DNA of 64,000 nt from positions 434,001-498,000 of the forward strand of contig NW_027490176.1 of the NCBI RefSeq assembly GCF_050948175.1, given 5' to 3'. Origin of the DNA: Xylocopa sonorina. Its lineage: Eukaryota > Arthropoda > Insecta > Hymenoptera > Apidae. Under the pieces are notes generated by a model, which saw nothing but the letters and a program-made list of their open reading frames with translations, did no database searches and was not told where the DNA came from. Of this stretch, positions 8,793 to 22,252 are shown in pieces. The first letter of the stretch is position 1. Every line of letters begins with the position of its first letter. The position numbers and the translations under genes are program-made.

Positions 8793-10326
8793 TGTCACGT
8801 CCCGAGGTGCGGTTGCGCTCGCAACGGTGGCACAAAGTCGTAACCGTTCCCGAAAATAACGCGAATTGCGTCCGGACCGGGTTCGTTGGCGTTTCGGACT
8901 CGATAAAACGGTAATTAACACTAAACTTACCTTGCGAAGGCTTGATTCCGCTGTCTGATTTCTCTTTCCAGGTACCTGGAGCGCCTTGGATCCGCAACCG
9001 GGATGGCGGCGGCGTACGGCTGGAACGGAGGTACGGGTCGTGCGGCGAAGGAAACCTCCTTCACAGGAACCAGGGCTCGAACGTAGGAAATTGAATATTC
9101 TGGTGCATCACCCACGTATTCCCGAGCGAGACGACGAATAAACTCTCTCCTCCCCGCGCGTCGTGTACGCTTTTCCGGAGGTGCAAGGCTCGTCGAGAAT
9201 ACTTGAACTTCGGTCGAGTACGGCGCGGCTAAGCGTTGGTTCGCTCTAGCTTACCGGGATCAACCTGGGCGCAAGATATTCTGTACACGGTAGAAGTGAG
9301 GATGGAGCAACTAAGCGCTGGTTCGCTCTAGTCGTCGAGCCTCAAGACTATCGCAGATGAGATATGGAAATAGAATAATCGCGAGCGTACCCGTGGAGTA
9401 GAATTAAGGAATTGTATTTGAACTTGAATAAGGATACTTTGAATCTGGTAAAAATAAACTATATTCTATGATTTCACTATACTAGATACACTTGACTAAA
9501 TTCTAAGTTACTGACTAGCGATTACAATGAGAATTAGAAATAGTATAAAGTATCGAATGGACTCCGCTATGGGAGTATGGATAGAGACGAATGCATTAGA
9601 GCTAATTGCTCGTTGCGAATGAGCCTATTGCTCGGATCGGAAGTGCATCGTTCGGATGCTGGATTAGAACTCCTCGGTTCGGAGATGAGATGGGAACTCT
9701 CCAGTTCGGAGATGAGATACCAACTCTCCGGTTCGGAGGTGAGATACGAACTGACTCTCGGATCTCGCGTCCGCGACCTCCTCGGGTCGCGCGGCGCGCG
9801 AGTCGCTGGGCCCTCGCGGTGGGGCGGACGGTCGGAGTAGGGCGGCCGCTCGGCCCTCGTGGTGGGGCGGCCGTTCGGAGTGGGGCGCGGCCCGCGTTAA
9901 GCGTGAGCCGCGAGCGTCGAGTGTGCGCGCGAGTGCACGGAACATAACCGTGCATGAATAAAATATATACATATATTTACTTAAATCTAGGTGTGTGTTG
10001 GTGTGTATGTACATATATGAGTAGTGTGCTTATTCTAATCCCACATGTACGAGAAGTACGTATAGGGCTTCGTGATCGCTGGGGATTCGACCCAGTATGT
10101 GTCGGAGAGCTCCTCGCCCTCGTAATACGGGGTGAAGTCCTCCCCCTCGTGTGTGGAGATCGCGCGTGGGCGCGGCATGCTGCATCCCTCTTCCCTCTCG
10201 TACCTTTGTCTCCTTCTGTAGGGACGGCGAGTCGGCGGGTGGCCCGTGTGCAGGGGCTCCGGATACGGATGCTGGGGATGATGAGGTGGACGCCGGAGGG
10301 TGGCAGGCGGTACGCCTGACGTTACA
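8793..10326 (-). repeat. 5' LTR of the element (right copy)
   Basis: This copy is 1534 bp, the same length as the left one, with about 16 substitutions and no indels between them by eye. It also keeps the U3 reading frame (10035-10326) that encodes the Pol tail in the other copy. It is followed directly by satellite starting ctagcaaggaag, the same junction as at the right end of the solo LTR at 18315. Acting as 5' LTR it would supply the promoter for the genomic RNA. Confidence 0.95.
9668..9748. repeat. 27-bp tandem repeat in LTR, 3 copies
   Basis: Counterpart of 2224-2304 with one substitution in the second unit (gagatgagat here, gagaagagat there). Confidence 0.9.
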
Positions 10327-13300
10327 CTAGCAAGGAAGTGTCGCATTTACATTCATTTGAAGTGTAGACGAGGAATACATAACACTTCGCAAATCATATT
10401 ATATCTTACCATGAAACATAGAAATGAGATGCGATATCGCGTTTTAAGAAGCATTTGAACTCTATTGCTTCGATATGTAGACATCTGCAAACGCTATTTC
10501 CTTGCAAGGAAGTGTAGCATTTACATTCATTTGAAGTGTAGACGAGGAATACATGACCCTTCGCAAATCATATTATATCTTACCATGAAACATAGAAATG
10601 AGATGCGATATCGCGATTTAAGAATCATATGAACTCTATTGCTACGATACGTAGACATCTGCAATCGCTATTTCCTAGCAAGGAAGTGTCGCATTTACAT
10701 TCATTTGAATCGTAGACGAGGAATACATAACACTCCGCAAATCATGTTATATCTTACCATGAAACATAGAAATGAGATGCGATATCGCGTTTTAAGAATC
10801 ATATGAACTCTATTGCTACGATACGTAGACATCTGCAATCGCTATTTCCTTGCAAGGAAGTGTCGCATTTACATTCATTTGAAGTGTAGACGAGGAATAC
10901 ATGATACTTCGCAAATCATATTATATCTTACCATGAAACATAGAAATGAGATGCGATATCGCGTTTTAAGAAGCATTAGAACACTATTGCTACGATAGGT
11001 AGACATTTGCAAACGCTATTTCCTAGCAAAGAAGTGTCGCATTTACGTTCATTTGATGTGTAGGCCAGGAATACATAACACTCCGCAAATCATATTATAT
11101 CTTACCATGAAAAATAGAAATGAGATGCAATATCGCGTTTTAAGAATCATAAGAACTCTATTGCTACGATACGTAGACATCTGCAAACGCTATTTCCTTG
11201 CAAGGAAGTGTCGCATTTACATTCATTTGAATCGTAGACGAGGAATGCATAACACTTCGCAATGAATATTATATCTTACCATGAAACATAGAAATGAGAT
11301 GCGATATCGCGTTTTAAGAATCATATGAACTCTATTGCTACGATACGTAGACATCTGCAATCGCTATTTCCTAGCAAGGAAGTGTCGCATTTACATTCAT
11401 TTGAATCGTAGACGAGGAATACATAACACTCCGCAAATCATGTTATATCTTACCATGAAACATAGAAATGAGATGCGATATCGCGTTTTAAGAAGCACTA
11501 GAACTCTATTGCTACGATACGTAGACATCTGCAAACGCTATTTCCTTGCAAGGAAGTGTCGCATTTACATTCATTTGAATCGTAGACGAGGAATGCATAA
11601 CACTTCGCAATGAATATTATATCTTATCATGAAACATAGATGTGAGATGCAATATCTCGATTTAAGAATCATTTGAACCCTATTGCTTCGATACGTAGAC
11701 ATCTGCAAACGCTATTTCCTTGCAAGGAAGTGTCGCATTTACATTCATTTGAAGTGTAGACGAGGAATACATGATACTTCGCAAATCATATTATATCTTA
11801 CCATGAAACATAGAAATGAGATGCGATATCGCATTTTAAGAAGCATTTGAACTCTATTGCTTCGATACGTAGACATCTGCAAACGCTATTTCCTTGCAAG
11901 GAAGTGTCTCATTTACATTCATTTTAGTGTAGACGAGGAATACATGACACTTCGCAAATCATATTATATCTTACCTTGAAACACAGAAATGAGATGCGAT
12001 ATCGCGTTTTAAGAAGCATTAGAACTCTATTGCTACGATACGTAGACATCTGCAAGCGCTATTTCCTAGCGAGGAAGTGTCGCATTTACATTCATTTGAA
12101 GTGTAGACGAGGAATACATGACCCTTCGCAAATCATATTATATCTTACCATGAAACATAGAAATGAGATGCGATATCGCGTTTTAAGAATCATATGAACT
12201 CTATTGCTACGATACGTAGACATCTGCAATCGCTATTTCCTAGCAAGGAAGTGTCGCATTTACATTCATTTGAATCGTAGACGAGGAATACATAACACTC
12301 CGCAAATCATGTTATATCTTACCATGAAACATAGAAATGAGATGCGATATCGCGTTTTAAGAATCATATGAACTCTATTGCTACGATACGTAGACATCTG
12401 CAATCGCTATTTTCTTGCAAGGAAGTGTCGCATTTACATTCATTTGAAGTGTAGACGAGGAATACATGATACTTCGCAAATCATATTATATCTTACCATG
12501 AAACATAGAAATGAGATGCGATATCGCGTTTTAAGAAGCATTAGAACACTATTGCTACGATAGGTATTCATTTGCAAACGCTATTTCCTAGCAAAGAAGT
12601 GTCGCATTTACGTTCATTTGAAGTGTAGGCGAGGAATACTTAACACTCCGCAAATAATATTATATCTTACCATGAAAAATAGAAATGAGATGCAATATCG
12701 CGTTTGAAGAATCATAAGAACTCTATTGCTGCGATACGTAGACATCTGCAAACGCTATTTCCTTGCAAGGAAGTGTCGCATTTACATTCATTTGAATCGT
12801 AGACGAGGAATGCATAACACTTCGCAATGAATATTATATCTTATCATGAAACATAGATGTGAGATGCAATATCTCGATTTAAGAAGCATTTGAACCCTAT
12901 TGCTTCGATACGTAGACATCTGCAAACGCTATTTCCTTGCAAGGATGTGTCGCATTTACATTCATTTGAAGTGTAGACGAGGAATACATGATACTTCGCA
13001 AATCATATTATATCTTACCATGAAACATAGAAATGAGATGCAATATCGCGTTTTAAGAATCATAAGAACTCTATTGCTACGGTACGTAGACATTTGCAAA
13101 CGCTATTTCCTTGCAAGGAAGTGTCGCATTTACATTCATTTGAATCGTAGACGAGGAATGCATAACACTTCGCAATGAATATTATATCTTATCATGAAAC
13201 ATAGATGTGAGATGCAATATCTCGATTTAAGAAGCATTTGAACCCTATTGCTTCGATACGTAGACATCTGCAAACGCTATTTCCTTGCAAGGAAGTGTCG

Positions 13301-16300
13301 CATTTACATTCATTTGAAGTGTAGACGAGGAATACATGATACTTCGCAAATCATATTATATCTTACCATGAAACATAGAAATGAGATGCGATATCGCGTT
13401 TTAAGAAGCATTTTAACTCTATTGCTTCGATACGTAGACATCTGCAAACGCTATTTCCTTGCAAGGAAGTGTCTCATTTACATTCATTTGAAGTGTAGAC
13501 GAGGAATACATGACACTTCGCAAATCATATTATATCTTACCTTGAAACACAGAAATGAGATGCGATATCGCGTTTTAAGAAGCATTAGAACTCAATTGCT
13601 ACGATACGTAGACATCTGCAAGCGCTATTTCCTACCGAGGAAGTGTCGCATTCACATTCATTTGAAGTGTAGACGAGGAATACATAACACTTCGCAATTC
13701 ATGTTATATCTTACCATGAAACATAGAAATGAGATGCAATATCGCGTTTTAAGAATCATAAGAACTCTATTGCTACGATACGTAGACATCTGCAAACGCA
13801 ATTTCCTTGCAAGGAAGTGTCGCATTTACATTCATTTGACTCGTAGACGAGGAATGCATAACACTTCGCAATGAATATTATATCTTATCATGAAACATAG
13901 ATATGAGATGTAATATCTCGTTTTAGGAAGCATTTGAACTCTATTGCATCTATACGTAGACATCTGCAAACGCTATTTCCTAGCGAGGAAGTATCGCATT
14001 CACATTCATTTGAAGTGTAGTCGAGGAATACATAACACTTCGCAAATCATGTTATATCTTACCATAAAACATAGAAATGAGATGCGATATCTCGTTTTAA
14101 GAAGCATTCGAACTCTATTGCTTCGATACGTAGACATCTGCAAACGCTATTTCCTTGCAAGGAAGTGTCGCATTTACATTCATTTGAAGTGTAGACGAGG
14201 AATACATGACCCTTCGTAAATCATATTATATCTTACCATGAAACATAGAAATCAGATGCGATATCCCGTTTTAAGAATCATATGAACTCTACTGCTACGA
14301 TACGTAGACATCTGCAATCGCTATTTCCTAGCAAGGAAGTGTCGCATTTACATTTATTTGAATCGTAGACGAGGAATACATAGCACTCCGCAAATCATGT
14401 TATATCTTACCATGAAACATAGAAATGAGATGCGATATCGCGTTTTAAGAATTATATGAACTCTATTGCTACGATACGTAGACATCTGCAAACGCTATTT
14501 CCTTGCAAGGAAGTGTCGCATTTACATTCATTTGAAGTGTAGACGAGGAATACATGATACTTCGCAAATCATATTACATCTTACCATGAAACATAGAAAT
14601 GAGATGCGATATCGCGTTTTAAGAAGCATTAGAACACTATTGCTACGATAGGTAGACATTTGCAAACGCTATTTCCTAGCAAAGAAGTGTCGCATTTACA
14701 TTCATTTGAAGTGTAGGCGAGGAATACATAACACTTCGCAAATCATGTTATATCTTACCATGAAACATAGAAATGAGATGCGATATCGCGTTTTAAGAAG
14801 CATTTGAACTCTATTGCTTCGATACGTAGACATCTGCAAACGCTATTTCCTTGCAAGGAAGTGTCGCATTTACATTCATTTGAAGTGTAGACGAGGAATA
14901 CATAACACTTCGCAAATCATGTTATATCTTACCATGAAACATTGAAATGAGATGCGATATCGCGTTTTAAGAATCATATGAACTCTATTGCTACGAGACG
15001 TTGACATCTGCAAACGCTATTTCCTTGCAAGGAAGTGTCGCATTTACATTCATTTGAAGTGTAGACGAGGAATACATAACACTTCGCAAATCATATTATA
15101 TCTTACCATTAAACATAGAAATGAGATGCGATATCGCGTTTTAAGAAGCATTAGAACTCTATTGCTACGATACGTAGACTTCTGCAATCGCTATTTCCTA
15201 GCAAGGAAGTGTCGCATTTACATTCATTTGAATCGTAGGCGAGGAATGCGTAACACTTCGCAATGAATATTATATCTTATCATGAAACATAGATAAGAGA
15301 TGCAATATCTCGTTTTAAGAAGCATTTGAACTCTATTGCATCGATACGTAGACATCTGCAAACGCTATTTCCTTGCAAGGAAGTGTCGCATTTACATTCA
15401 TTTGAAGTGTAGACGAGGAATACATAGCACTTCGCAAATCATATTATATCTTACCATGAAACATAGAAATGAGATGCGACATCGCGTTCTAAGAAGCATT
15501 AGAACACTACTGCTACGATAGGTAGACATTTGCAAACGCTATTTCCTTGCAAGGAAGAGTCGCATTTACATTCATTTGAAGTGTAGACGAGGAATACATA
15601 ACACTTCGCAAATCATATTATATCTTACCATGAAACATAGAAATGAGATGCGATATCGCGTTTTAAGGATCATAGGAACTCTATTGCTACGATACGTAGA
15701 CATCTGCAAACGCTATTTCCTTGCAAAGAAGTGTCGCATTTACATTCATTTGAAGTGTAGACGAGGAATACATAACACTTCGCATATCATATTATATCTT
15801 ACAATGAAACATAGAAATGAGATGCGATATCGCGTTCTAAGAATCATAAGAACTCTATTGCTACGATACGTTGACATCTGCAAACGCTATTTCCTTGCAA
15901 GGAAGTGCGCATTTACATTTATTTGATGTGTAGACGAGGAATACATAACACTTCGCAAATCATATTATATCTTACCATGAAACATAGAAATGAGATGCGA
16001 TATCGCGTTTTAAGAATCATAAGAACTCTATTGCTACGATACGTTTTCATCTGCAAACGCTATTTCCTAGAAAAGAAGTCTCGCATTTGCATTCATTTGA
16101 AGTATAGGCGATGAATACATAACACTTCGCAAATCATATTATATCTTACCATGAAACATAGAAATGAGGTGCGATATCGCGTTTTAAGAATCATAAGAAC
16201 TCTATTGCAACGATACGTAGACATCTGTAAACGCTATTTCCTCGCAAAGATGTGTCGCATTTACATTCATTTGAAGTGTAGACGAGGAATACATAACACT

Positions 16301-16592
16301 TCGCAAATCATATTATATCTTACCATGAAACATAGAAATGAGATGCGATATCGCGTTTTAAGAAGCATCAGAAATCCATTGGTACGATACGTAGACATCT
16401 GCAAACGCTATTTACTTGCAAGAAAGTGTCGCATTTACATTCATTTGAAGTGTAGACGACGGATACATAACACTTCGCAAATCATATTATACCTTACCAT
16501 GAAACATAGAAATGAGATGCGATATCGCGTTTTAGGAAGCATTAGAACTCTATTGCTACGATACCTAGACATCTGCAGACGCTATTTCCTAG
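10327..16592. repeat. Satellite block B, about 36 monomers
   Basis: About 36 monomers of 174 bp, with a few single-base or short deletions (near 11935 and 15907). Several monomer variants alternate: gaagtgtagacg or gaatcgtagacg after cattcattt, and cgcaaatcat or cgcaatgaat later in the unit. A stretch near 10.5-11.3 kb recurs almost unchanged at 12.1-12.8 kb, an offset of about 9 monomers, and less exactly near 14.2-14.7 kb. No gene is visible. Confidence 0.96.
16589..16592. repeat. Left target-site duplication CTAG
   Basis: CTAG immediately left of the solo LTR, repeated at 18316-18319. Joining the flanks restores the normal monomer sequence ttcctagcaagg. Confidence 0.9.
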
Positions 16593-16834
16593 TGTCACGT
16601 CCCGAGGTGCGGTTGCGCTCGCAACGGTGGCACAAAGTCGTAACCGTTCCCGAAAATAACGCGAATTGCGTCCGGACCGGGTTCGTTGGCGTTTCGGACT
16701 CGATAAAACGGTAATTAACACTAAACTTACCTTGCGAAGGCTTGATTCCGCTGTCTGATTTCCCTTTCCAGGTACCTGGAGCGCCTTGGATCCGCAACCG
16801 GGATGGCGGCGGCGTACGGCTGGAACGGAGGTAC

Positions 16835-16915
16835 GTCTACGCGAATAAGCGTCCAGGCGGGTTGACTCCGGCTGACAGGTATCGGCGTTTGGCCCTGACG
16901 ATTGGCGACTCGTAC
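16835..16915. repeat. 81-bp insertion in the solo LTR
   Basis: Absent from both LTRs of the full element. It is bounded by gtac on each side, so it is either a small insertion with a 4-bp duplication or a stretch lost from the other copies by microhomology. I see no terminal inverted repeats and recognise no family. Confidence 0.7.
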
Positions 16916-16992
16916 GGGTCGTGCGGCGAAGGAAACCTCCTTCACAGGAACCAGGACTCGAACGTAGGAAATTGAATATTCTGGTGCATCAC

Positions 16993-17112
16993 TTCGCGTA
17001 TGCCCTAGTGGCGTGGTAGCAGGCTCGCGCCCCCTCCCGGGGCCGGGTTCAGAATACTCCTGTCCCTATCTACTTTCTAGCGAAACCACTGCCAAGGGAA
17101 CGGGCTTGGAAA
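16993..17112 (+). mobile_element. 120-bp retroposed insertion with a 28S-like 3' end
   Basis: Found only in the solo LTR. It is flanked by a 15-bp direct repeat, attctggtgcatcac (16978-16992 and 17113-17127), which is single in the other LTRs, so it is a target duplication typical of target-primed reverse transcription. Bases 17061-17110 match by recall the conserved 28S rRNA segment around the R1 insertion site (motifs tgtccctatctact, tagcgaaaccac, gccaagggaacgggcttgg). The first 60 bp are not recognised. A SINE28-like element, or a template switch by an R1-type reverse transcriptase, would fit. Confidence 0.7.
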
Positions 17113-17683
17113 ATTCTGGTGCATCACCCACGTATTCCCGAGCGAGACGACGAATAAACTCTCTCCTCCCCGCGCGTCGTGTACGCTTTGTCGGAGGTGC
17201 AAGGCTCATCGAGAATACTTGAACTTCGGTTGAATACGGCACGGCTAAGCGTTGGTTCGCTCTAGCTTACCGGGATCGACCTGGGCGCAAGATATTCTGT
17301 ACACGGTAGAAGTGAGGATGGAGCAACTAAACGCTGGTTCGCTCTAGTCGTCGAGCCTCAAGACTATCGTAGATGAGATATAGAATTAGAATAATCGCGA
17401 GCGTACCCGTGGATTAGAATTAAGGAATTGTATTTGAACTCGAATAAAGATACTTTGAATCTGGTAAAAATAAACTATATTCTATGATTTCACTATACTA
17501 GATACACTTGACTAAATTCTAAGTTACTGACTAGCGATTACAATGAGAATTAGAAATAGTATAAAGTATCGAATGGACTCCGCTATGGGAGTATGGATAG
17601 AGACGAATGCATTAGAGCTAATTGCTCGTTGCGAATGAGCCTATTGCTCGGATCGGAAGTGCATCGTTCGGATGCTGGATTAG

Positions 17684-17737
17684 AACTCCTCGGTTCGGTG
17701 ATGAGATGGGAACTCTCCGGTTCGGAGAGGAGATACG
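17684..17737. repeat. 27-bp tandem repeat in solo LTR, 2 copies
   Basis: Same repeat as at 2224-2304, contracted by one unit. Confidence 0.85.
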
Positions 17738-18315
17738 AACTAACTCTCGGATCTCGCGTCCGCGACCTCCTCGGGTCGCGCGGCGCGCGAGTCGCTGGGC
17801 CCTCGCGGTGGGGCGGACGGTCGGAGTAGGGCGGCCGCTCGGCCCTCGTGGTGGGGCGGCCGTTCGGAGTGGGGCGCGGCCCGCGTTAAGCGTGAGCCGC
17901 GAGCGTCGAGTGTGCGCGCGAGTGCACGGAACATAACCGTGCATGAATAAAATATATACATATATTTACTTAAATCTAGGTGTGTGTTGGTGTGTATGGA
18001 CATATATGAGTAGTGTGCTTATTCTAATCCCACATGTACGAGAAGTACGTATAGGGCTTCGTGATCGCTGAGGATTCGACCCAGTATGTGTCGGAGAGCT
18101 CCTCGCCCTCGTAATACGGGGTGAAGTCCTCCCCCTCGTGTGTGGAGATCGCGCGTGGGCGCGGCATGCTGCATCCCTCTTCCCTCTCGTACCTTTGTCT
18201 CCTTCTGTAGGGACGGCGAGTCGGCGGGTGGCCCGTGTGCAGGGGCTCCGGATACGGATGCTGGGGATGATGAGGTGGACGCCGGAGGGTGGCAGGCGGT
18301 ACGCCTGACGTTACA

Positions 18316-18319
18316 CTAG
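18316..18319. repeat. Right target-site duplication CTAG
   Basis: CTAG immediately right of the solo LTR, matching 16589-16592. Confidence 0.9.
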
Positions 18320-21300
18320 CAAGGAAGTGTCGCATTTACATTCATTTGAAGTGTAGACGAGGAATACATAACACTTCGCAAATCATATTATATCTTACTA
18401 TGAAACATAGAAATGAGATGCCATATCGCGTTTTAAGAAGCATTAGAACTCTATTGCTACGATACGTCTGCAAACGCTATTTCCTTGCAAGGTAGTGTCG
18501 CATTTACATTCATTTGAAGTGTAGACGTGGAATACATGACACTTCTCAAATCATATTATATCTTACCATGAAACATAGAAATGAGATGCGATATCGCGTT
18601 TTAAGAAGCATTGGAAATATATTGCTACGATACGTAGACATCTGCAAACGCCATTTCCAAGCGAGGAAGTGTCGCATTTACTTTCATTTGAAGTGTAGAC
18701 GAGGAATACATAACACCTCTCAAATCATATTATATCTCACCATGAAACATAGAAATGAGATGCGATATTGCGTTTTAAGAAGCATCAGAAATCCATTGCT
18801 ACGATACGTAGACATCTGCAAACGCTATTTTCTTGCAAGAAAGTGTCGCATTTACATTTATTTGAAGTGTAGACGACGGATACATAACACTTCGCAAATC
18901 ATATTATACCTTACCATGAAACATAGAAATGAGATGCGATATCGCGTTTTAGGAAGCATTAGAACTCTACTGCTACGATACGTAGACATCTGCAATCGCT
19001 ATTTCCTTGCAAGGAAGTGTCGCATTTACATTCATTTGAATCGTAGACGAGGAATGCATAACACTTCGCAATGAATATTGTATCTTATCAGGAAACATAG
19101 ATATGAGATGCAATATCTCGTTTTAAGAATCATATGAACTCTATTGCTACGATACCTGGACATCTGCAGACGCTATTTCCTAGTAAGGAAGTGTCGCATT
19201 TACATTCATTTGAAGTGTCGACGAGGAATACATGACACTTCGCAAATCATATTATATCTTAATATGAAACATAGAAATGAGATTCGATATCGCGTTTTAA
19301 GAAGCATTAGAAAGCTATTGCTACGATACGTAGACATCTGCAAACGCTATTTCCTAGCGAGGAAGTATCGCATTCACATTCATTTGAAGTGTAGACGAGG
19401 AATACATAACACTTCGCAAATCATGTTATATCTTACCATTAAACATAGAAATGAGATGCAATATCTCGTTTTAAGAATCATATGAACTCTATTGCTACGA
19501 TACGTAGACATCCGCAGACGCTATTGCCTAGCAAGGAAGTGTCGCATTTACATTCATTTGAATCGTAAACGAGGAATGCATAATACATCGCAACGAATAT
19601 TATATCTTATCAGGAAACATAGAAATGAGATGCGATATCGCGTTTTAAGAAGCATTAGAACTCTATTGCTACGATACGTAGACATCTGCAAACGCTATTT
19701 CCTTGCAAGGAAGTGTCGCATTTACATTCATTTGAAGTGTAGACGAGCAATACATGACACTTCGCAAATCATATTATATCTTACCATGAAACATAGAAAT
19801 GAGATTCGACATCGCGTTTTAAGAAGCATTAGAAAGCTATTGCTACGATACGTAGACATCTGCAAACGCTATTTCCTAGCGAGGAAGTATCGCAATCACA
19901 TTCATTTGAAGTGTAGACAAGGAATACATAACACTTCGCAAATCATGTTATATCTTACCATGAAACATTGAAATGAGATGCGATATCGCGTTTTAAGAAT
20001 CATATGAACTCTATTGCTACGAGACGTTGACATCTGCAAACGCTATTTCCTTGCAAGGAAGTGTCGCATTTACATTCATTTGAAGTGTAGACGAGGAATA
20101 CATAACACTTCGCAAATCATATTATATCTTACCATGAAACATAGAAATGAGATGCGATATCGCATTTTAAGAAGCATTAGAACTCTATTGCTACGATACC
20201 TAGACATCTGCAGACGCTATTTCCTAGCAAGGAAGTGTCGCATTTACATTCATTGGAAGTGTAGACGAGGAATACATGACACTTCGCAAATCATATTATA
20301 TCTTACCATGAAACATAGAAATGAGATGCGTTATCGCGTTTTAAGAAGCATCAGAAATCCATTGCTACGATACGTAGACATCTGCAAACGCTATTTCCTT
20401 GCAAGGAAGTGTCGCATTTACATTCATTTGAAGCGTGGACGAGGAATACATGACACTTCGCAAATCATATTATATCTTACCATGAAACATAGAAATGAGA
20501 TGCGTTATCGCGTTTTAAGAAGCATCAGAAATCCATTGCTACGATACGTAGACATCTGCAAACGCTATTTCCTTGCAAAGAAGTGTCGCATTTACATTCA
20601 TTTGAAGTGTAGACGAGGAATACATAACACTTCGCAAATCATATTATATCTTACCATGAAACATAGAAATGAGATGCGATATCGCGTTTTAAGAATCATA
20701 AGAACTCTATTGCTACGATACGTAGACATCTGCAAACGCTATTTCCTTGCAAGGAAATGTCGCATTTACATTCATTTGAAGTGTAGACGACGGATACATA
20801 ACACTTCGCAAAACATATTATACCTTACCATGAAACATAGAAATGAGATGCGATATCGCGGTTTTAAGAAGCATTAGAACTCTATTGCTACGATACGTAG
20901 ACATCTGCAAATGCTATTTCCTTGCAAGGAAGTGTTGCATTTACATTCATTTGAATCGTAGACGTGGAATGCATAACACTTCGCAATGAATATTATATCT
21001 TATCATGAAACATAAATATGAGATGTAATATCTCGTTTTAAGAAGCATTTGAACTCTATTGCTTCGATACTTAGACATCTGCAGACGCTATTTCCTAGCA
21101 AGGAAGTGTCGCAGTTACATTCATTTGAAGTGTAGACTAGGAATACATAACACTTCACAAATCATATTACATCTTACCATGAAACATAGAAATGAGGTGC
21201 GATATCGCGTTTTAAGAAGCAGCAGAAATCAATTGCTACGATACGTAGACATCTGCAAACGTTATATCCTTGCAAGAAAGTGTCGCATTTACATTCATTT

Positions 21301-22242
21301 GAAGTGTAGACGACGGATACATAACACTTCGCAAATCATATTATACCTTACCATGAAACATAGAAATGAGATGCGATATCGCGTTTTAAGAATCATAAGA
21401 ACGCTATTGCTACGATACGTAGACATCTGCAAACGCTATTTCCTTGCAAGGAAGTGTCGCATTTACATTCATTTGAATCGTAGACGAGGAATGCATAACA
21501 CTTCGCAAATCATATTATACCTTACCATGAAACATAGAGATAAGATCCGATATCGCGTTTTAAGTATCATAAGAACTCTATTGCTACGATACGTAGACAT
21601 CTGCAATCGCTATTTCCTTGCAGGGAAGTGTCGCATTTACATTCATTTGAAGGGTGGACGAGGAATACATGACACTTCGCAAATCATATTATATCTTACC
21701 ATGAAACATAGAAATAAGATCCGATATCGCGTTTTAAGTATCATAAGAACTCTATTGCTACGATACGTAGACATCTGCAAACGCTATTTCCTTGCAGGGA
21801 AGTGTCGCATTTACATTCATTTGAAGTGTAGACGAGGAATACATGACACTTCGCAAATCATATTATATCTTACCATGAAACATAGAAATGAGATGCGTTA
21901 TCGCGTTTTAAGAAGCATCAGAAATCCATTGCTACGATACGTAGACATCTGCAAACGCTATTTCCTTGCAAGGAAGTGTCGCATTTACATTCATTTGAAG
22001 CGTGGACGAGGAATACATGACACTTCGCAAATCATATTATATCTTACCATGAAACATAGAAATGAGATGCGTTATCGCGTTTTAAGAAGCATCAGAAATC
22101 CATTGCTACGATACGTAGACATCTGCAAACGCTATTTCCTTGCAAAGAAGTGTCGCATTTACATTCATTTGAAGTGTAGACGAGGAATACATAACACTTC
22201 GCAAATCATATTATATCTTACCATGAAACATAGAAATGAGAT

Positions 22243-22252
22243 GCGATATCGC
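22243..22252. repeat. 10-bp perfect palindrome in the monomer (example)
   Basis: GCGATATCGC is its own reverse complement and lies about 67 bp before the ttccttgcaaggaa palindrome. It is kept in most monomers across the window, including block A. One monomer type has gcgttatcgc instead. Confidence 0.85.

Larger units (their letters stand above)
1349..10326 (-). mobile_element. Full-length Ty3/gypsy-type LTR retrotransposon
   Basis: The element has two direct LTRs of 1534 bp each (1349-2882 and 8793-10326) and an internal region of 5910 bp coding on the minus strand. Reading from right to left it holds: 5' LTR, tRNA-Leu-type primer-binding site, gag, -1 frameshift signal, pol in the order protease, RT, RNase H, integrase, polypurine tract, 3' LTR. 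Integrase after RNase H marks it as Ty3/gypsy, not copia. I see no env and no chromodomain. The RT resembles the 17.6/297 type, but Gag carries zinc knuckles, so I do not assign a clade. The LTRs differ at about 16 positions by eye (about 1%), which suggests a young element. Pol is uninterrupted; gag carries one frameshift. The outer flanks do not form a target duplication: caag on the left, ctag on the right. Confidence 0.96.
16593..18315 (-). mobile_element. Solo LTR of the same family, enlarged
   Basis: One LTR with the same termini as the full element. It is flanked by CTAG on both sides (16589-16592 and 18316-18319), a 4-bp target duplication inside the satellite motif ttcctagcaagg. There is no internal region, so it most likely arose by recombination between the two LTRs of an element. 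Its length is 1723 bp: 1534 plus an 81-bp insertion, plus 135 bp (a 120-bp insertion and a 15-bp target duplication), minus one 27-bp tandem unit, which adds up exactly. The U3 frame for the Pol tail (18024-18315) is still open, with one Pro-to-Ser change. Confidence 0.95.
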
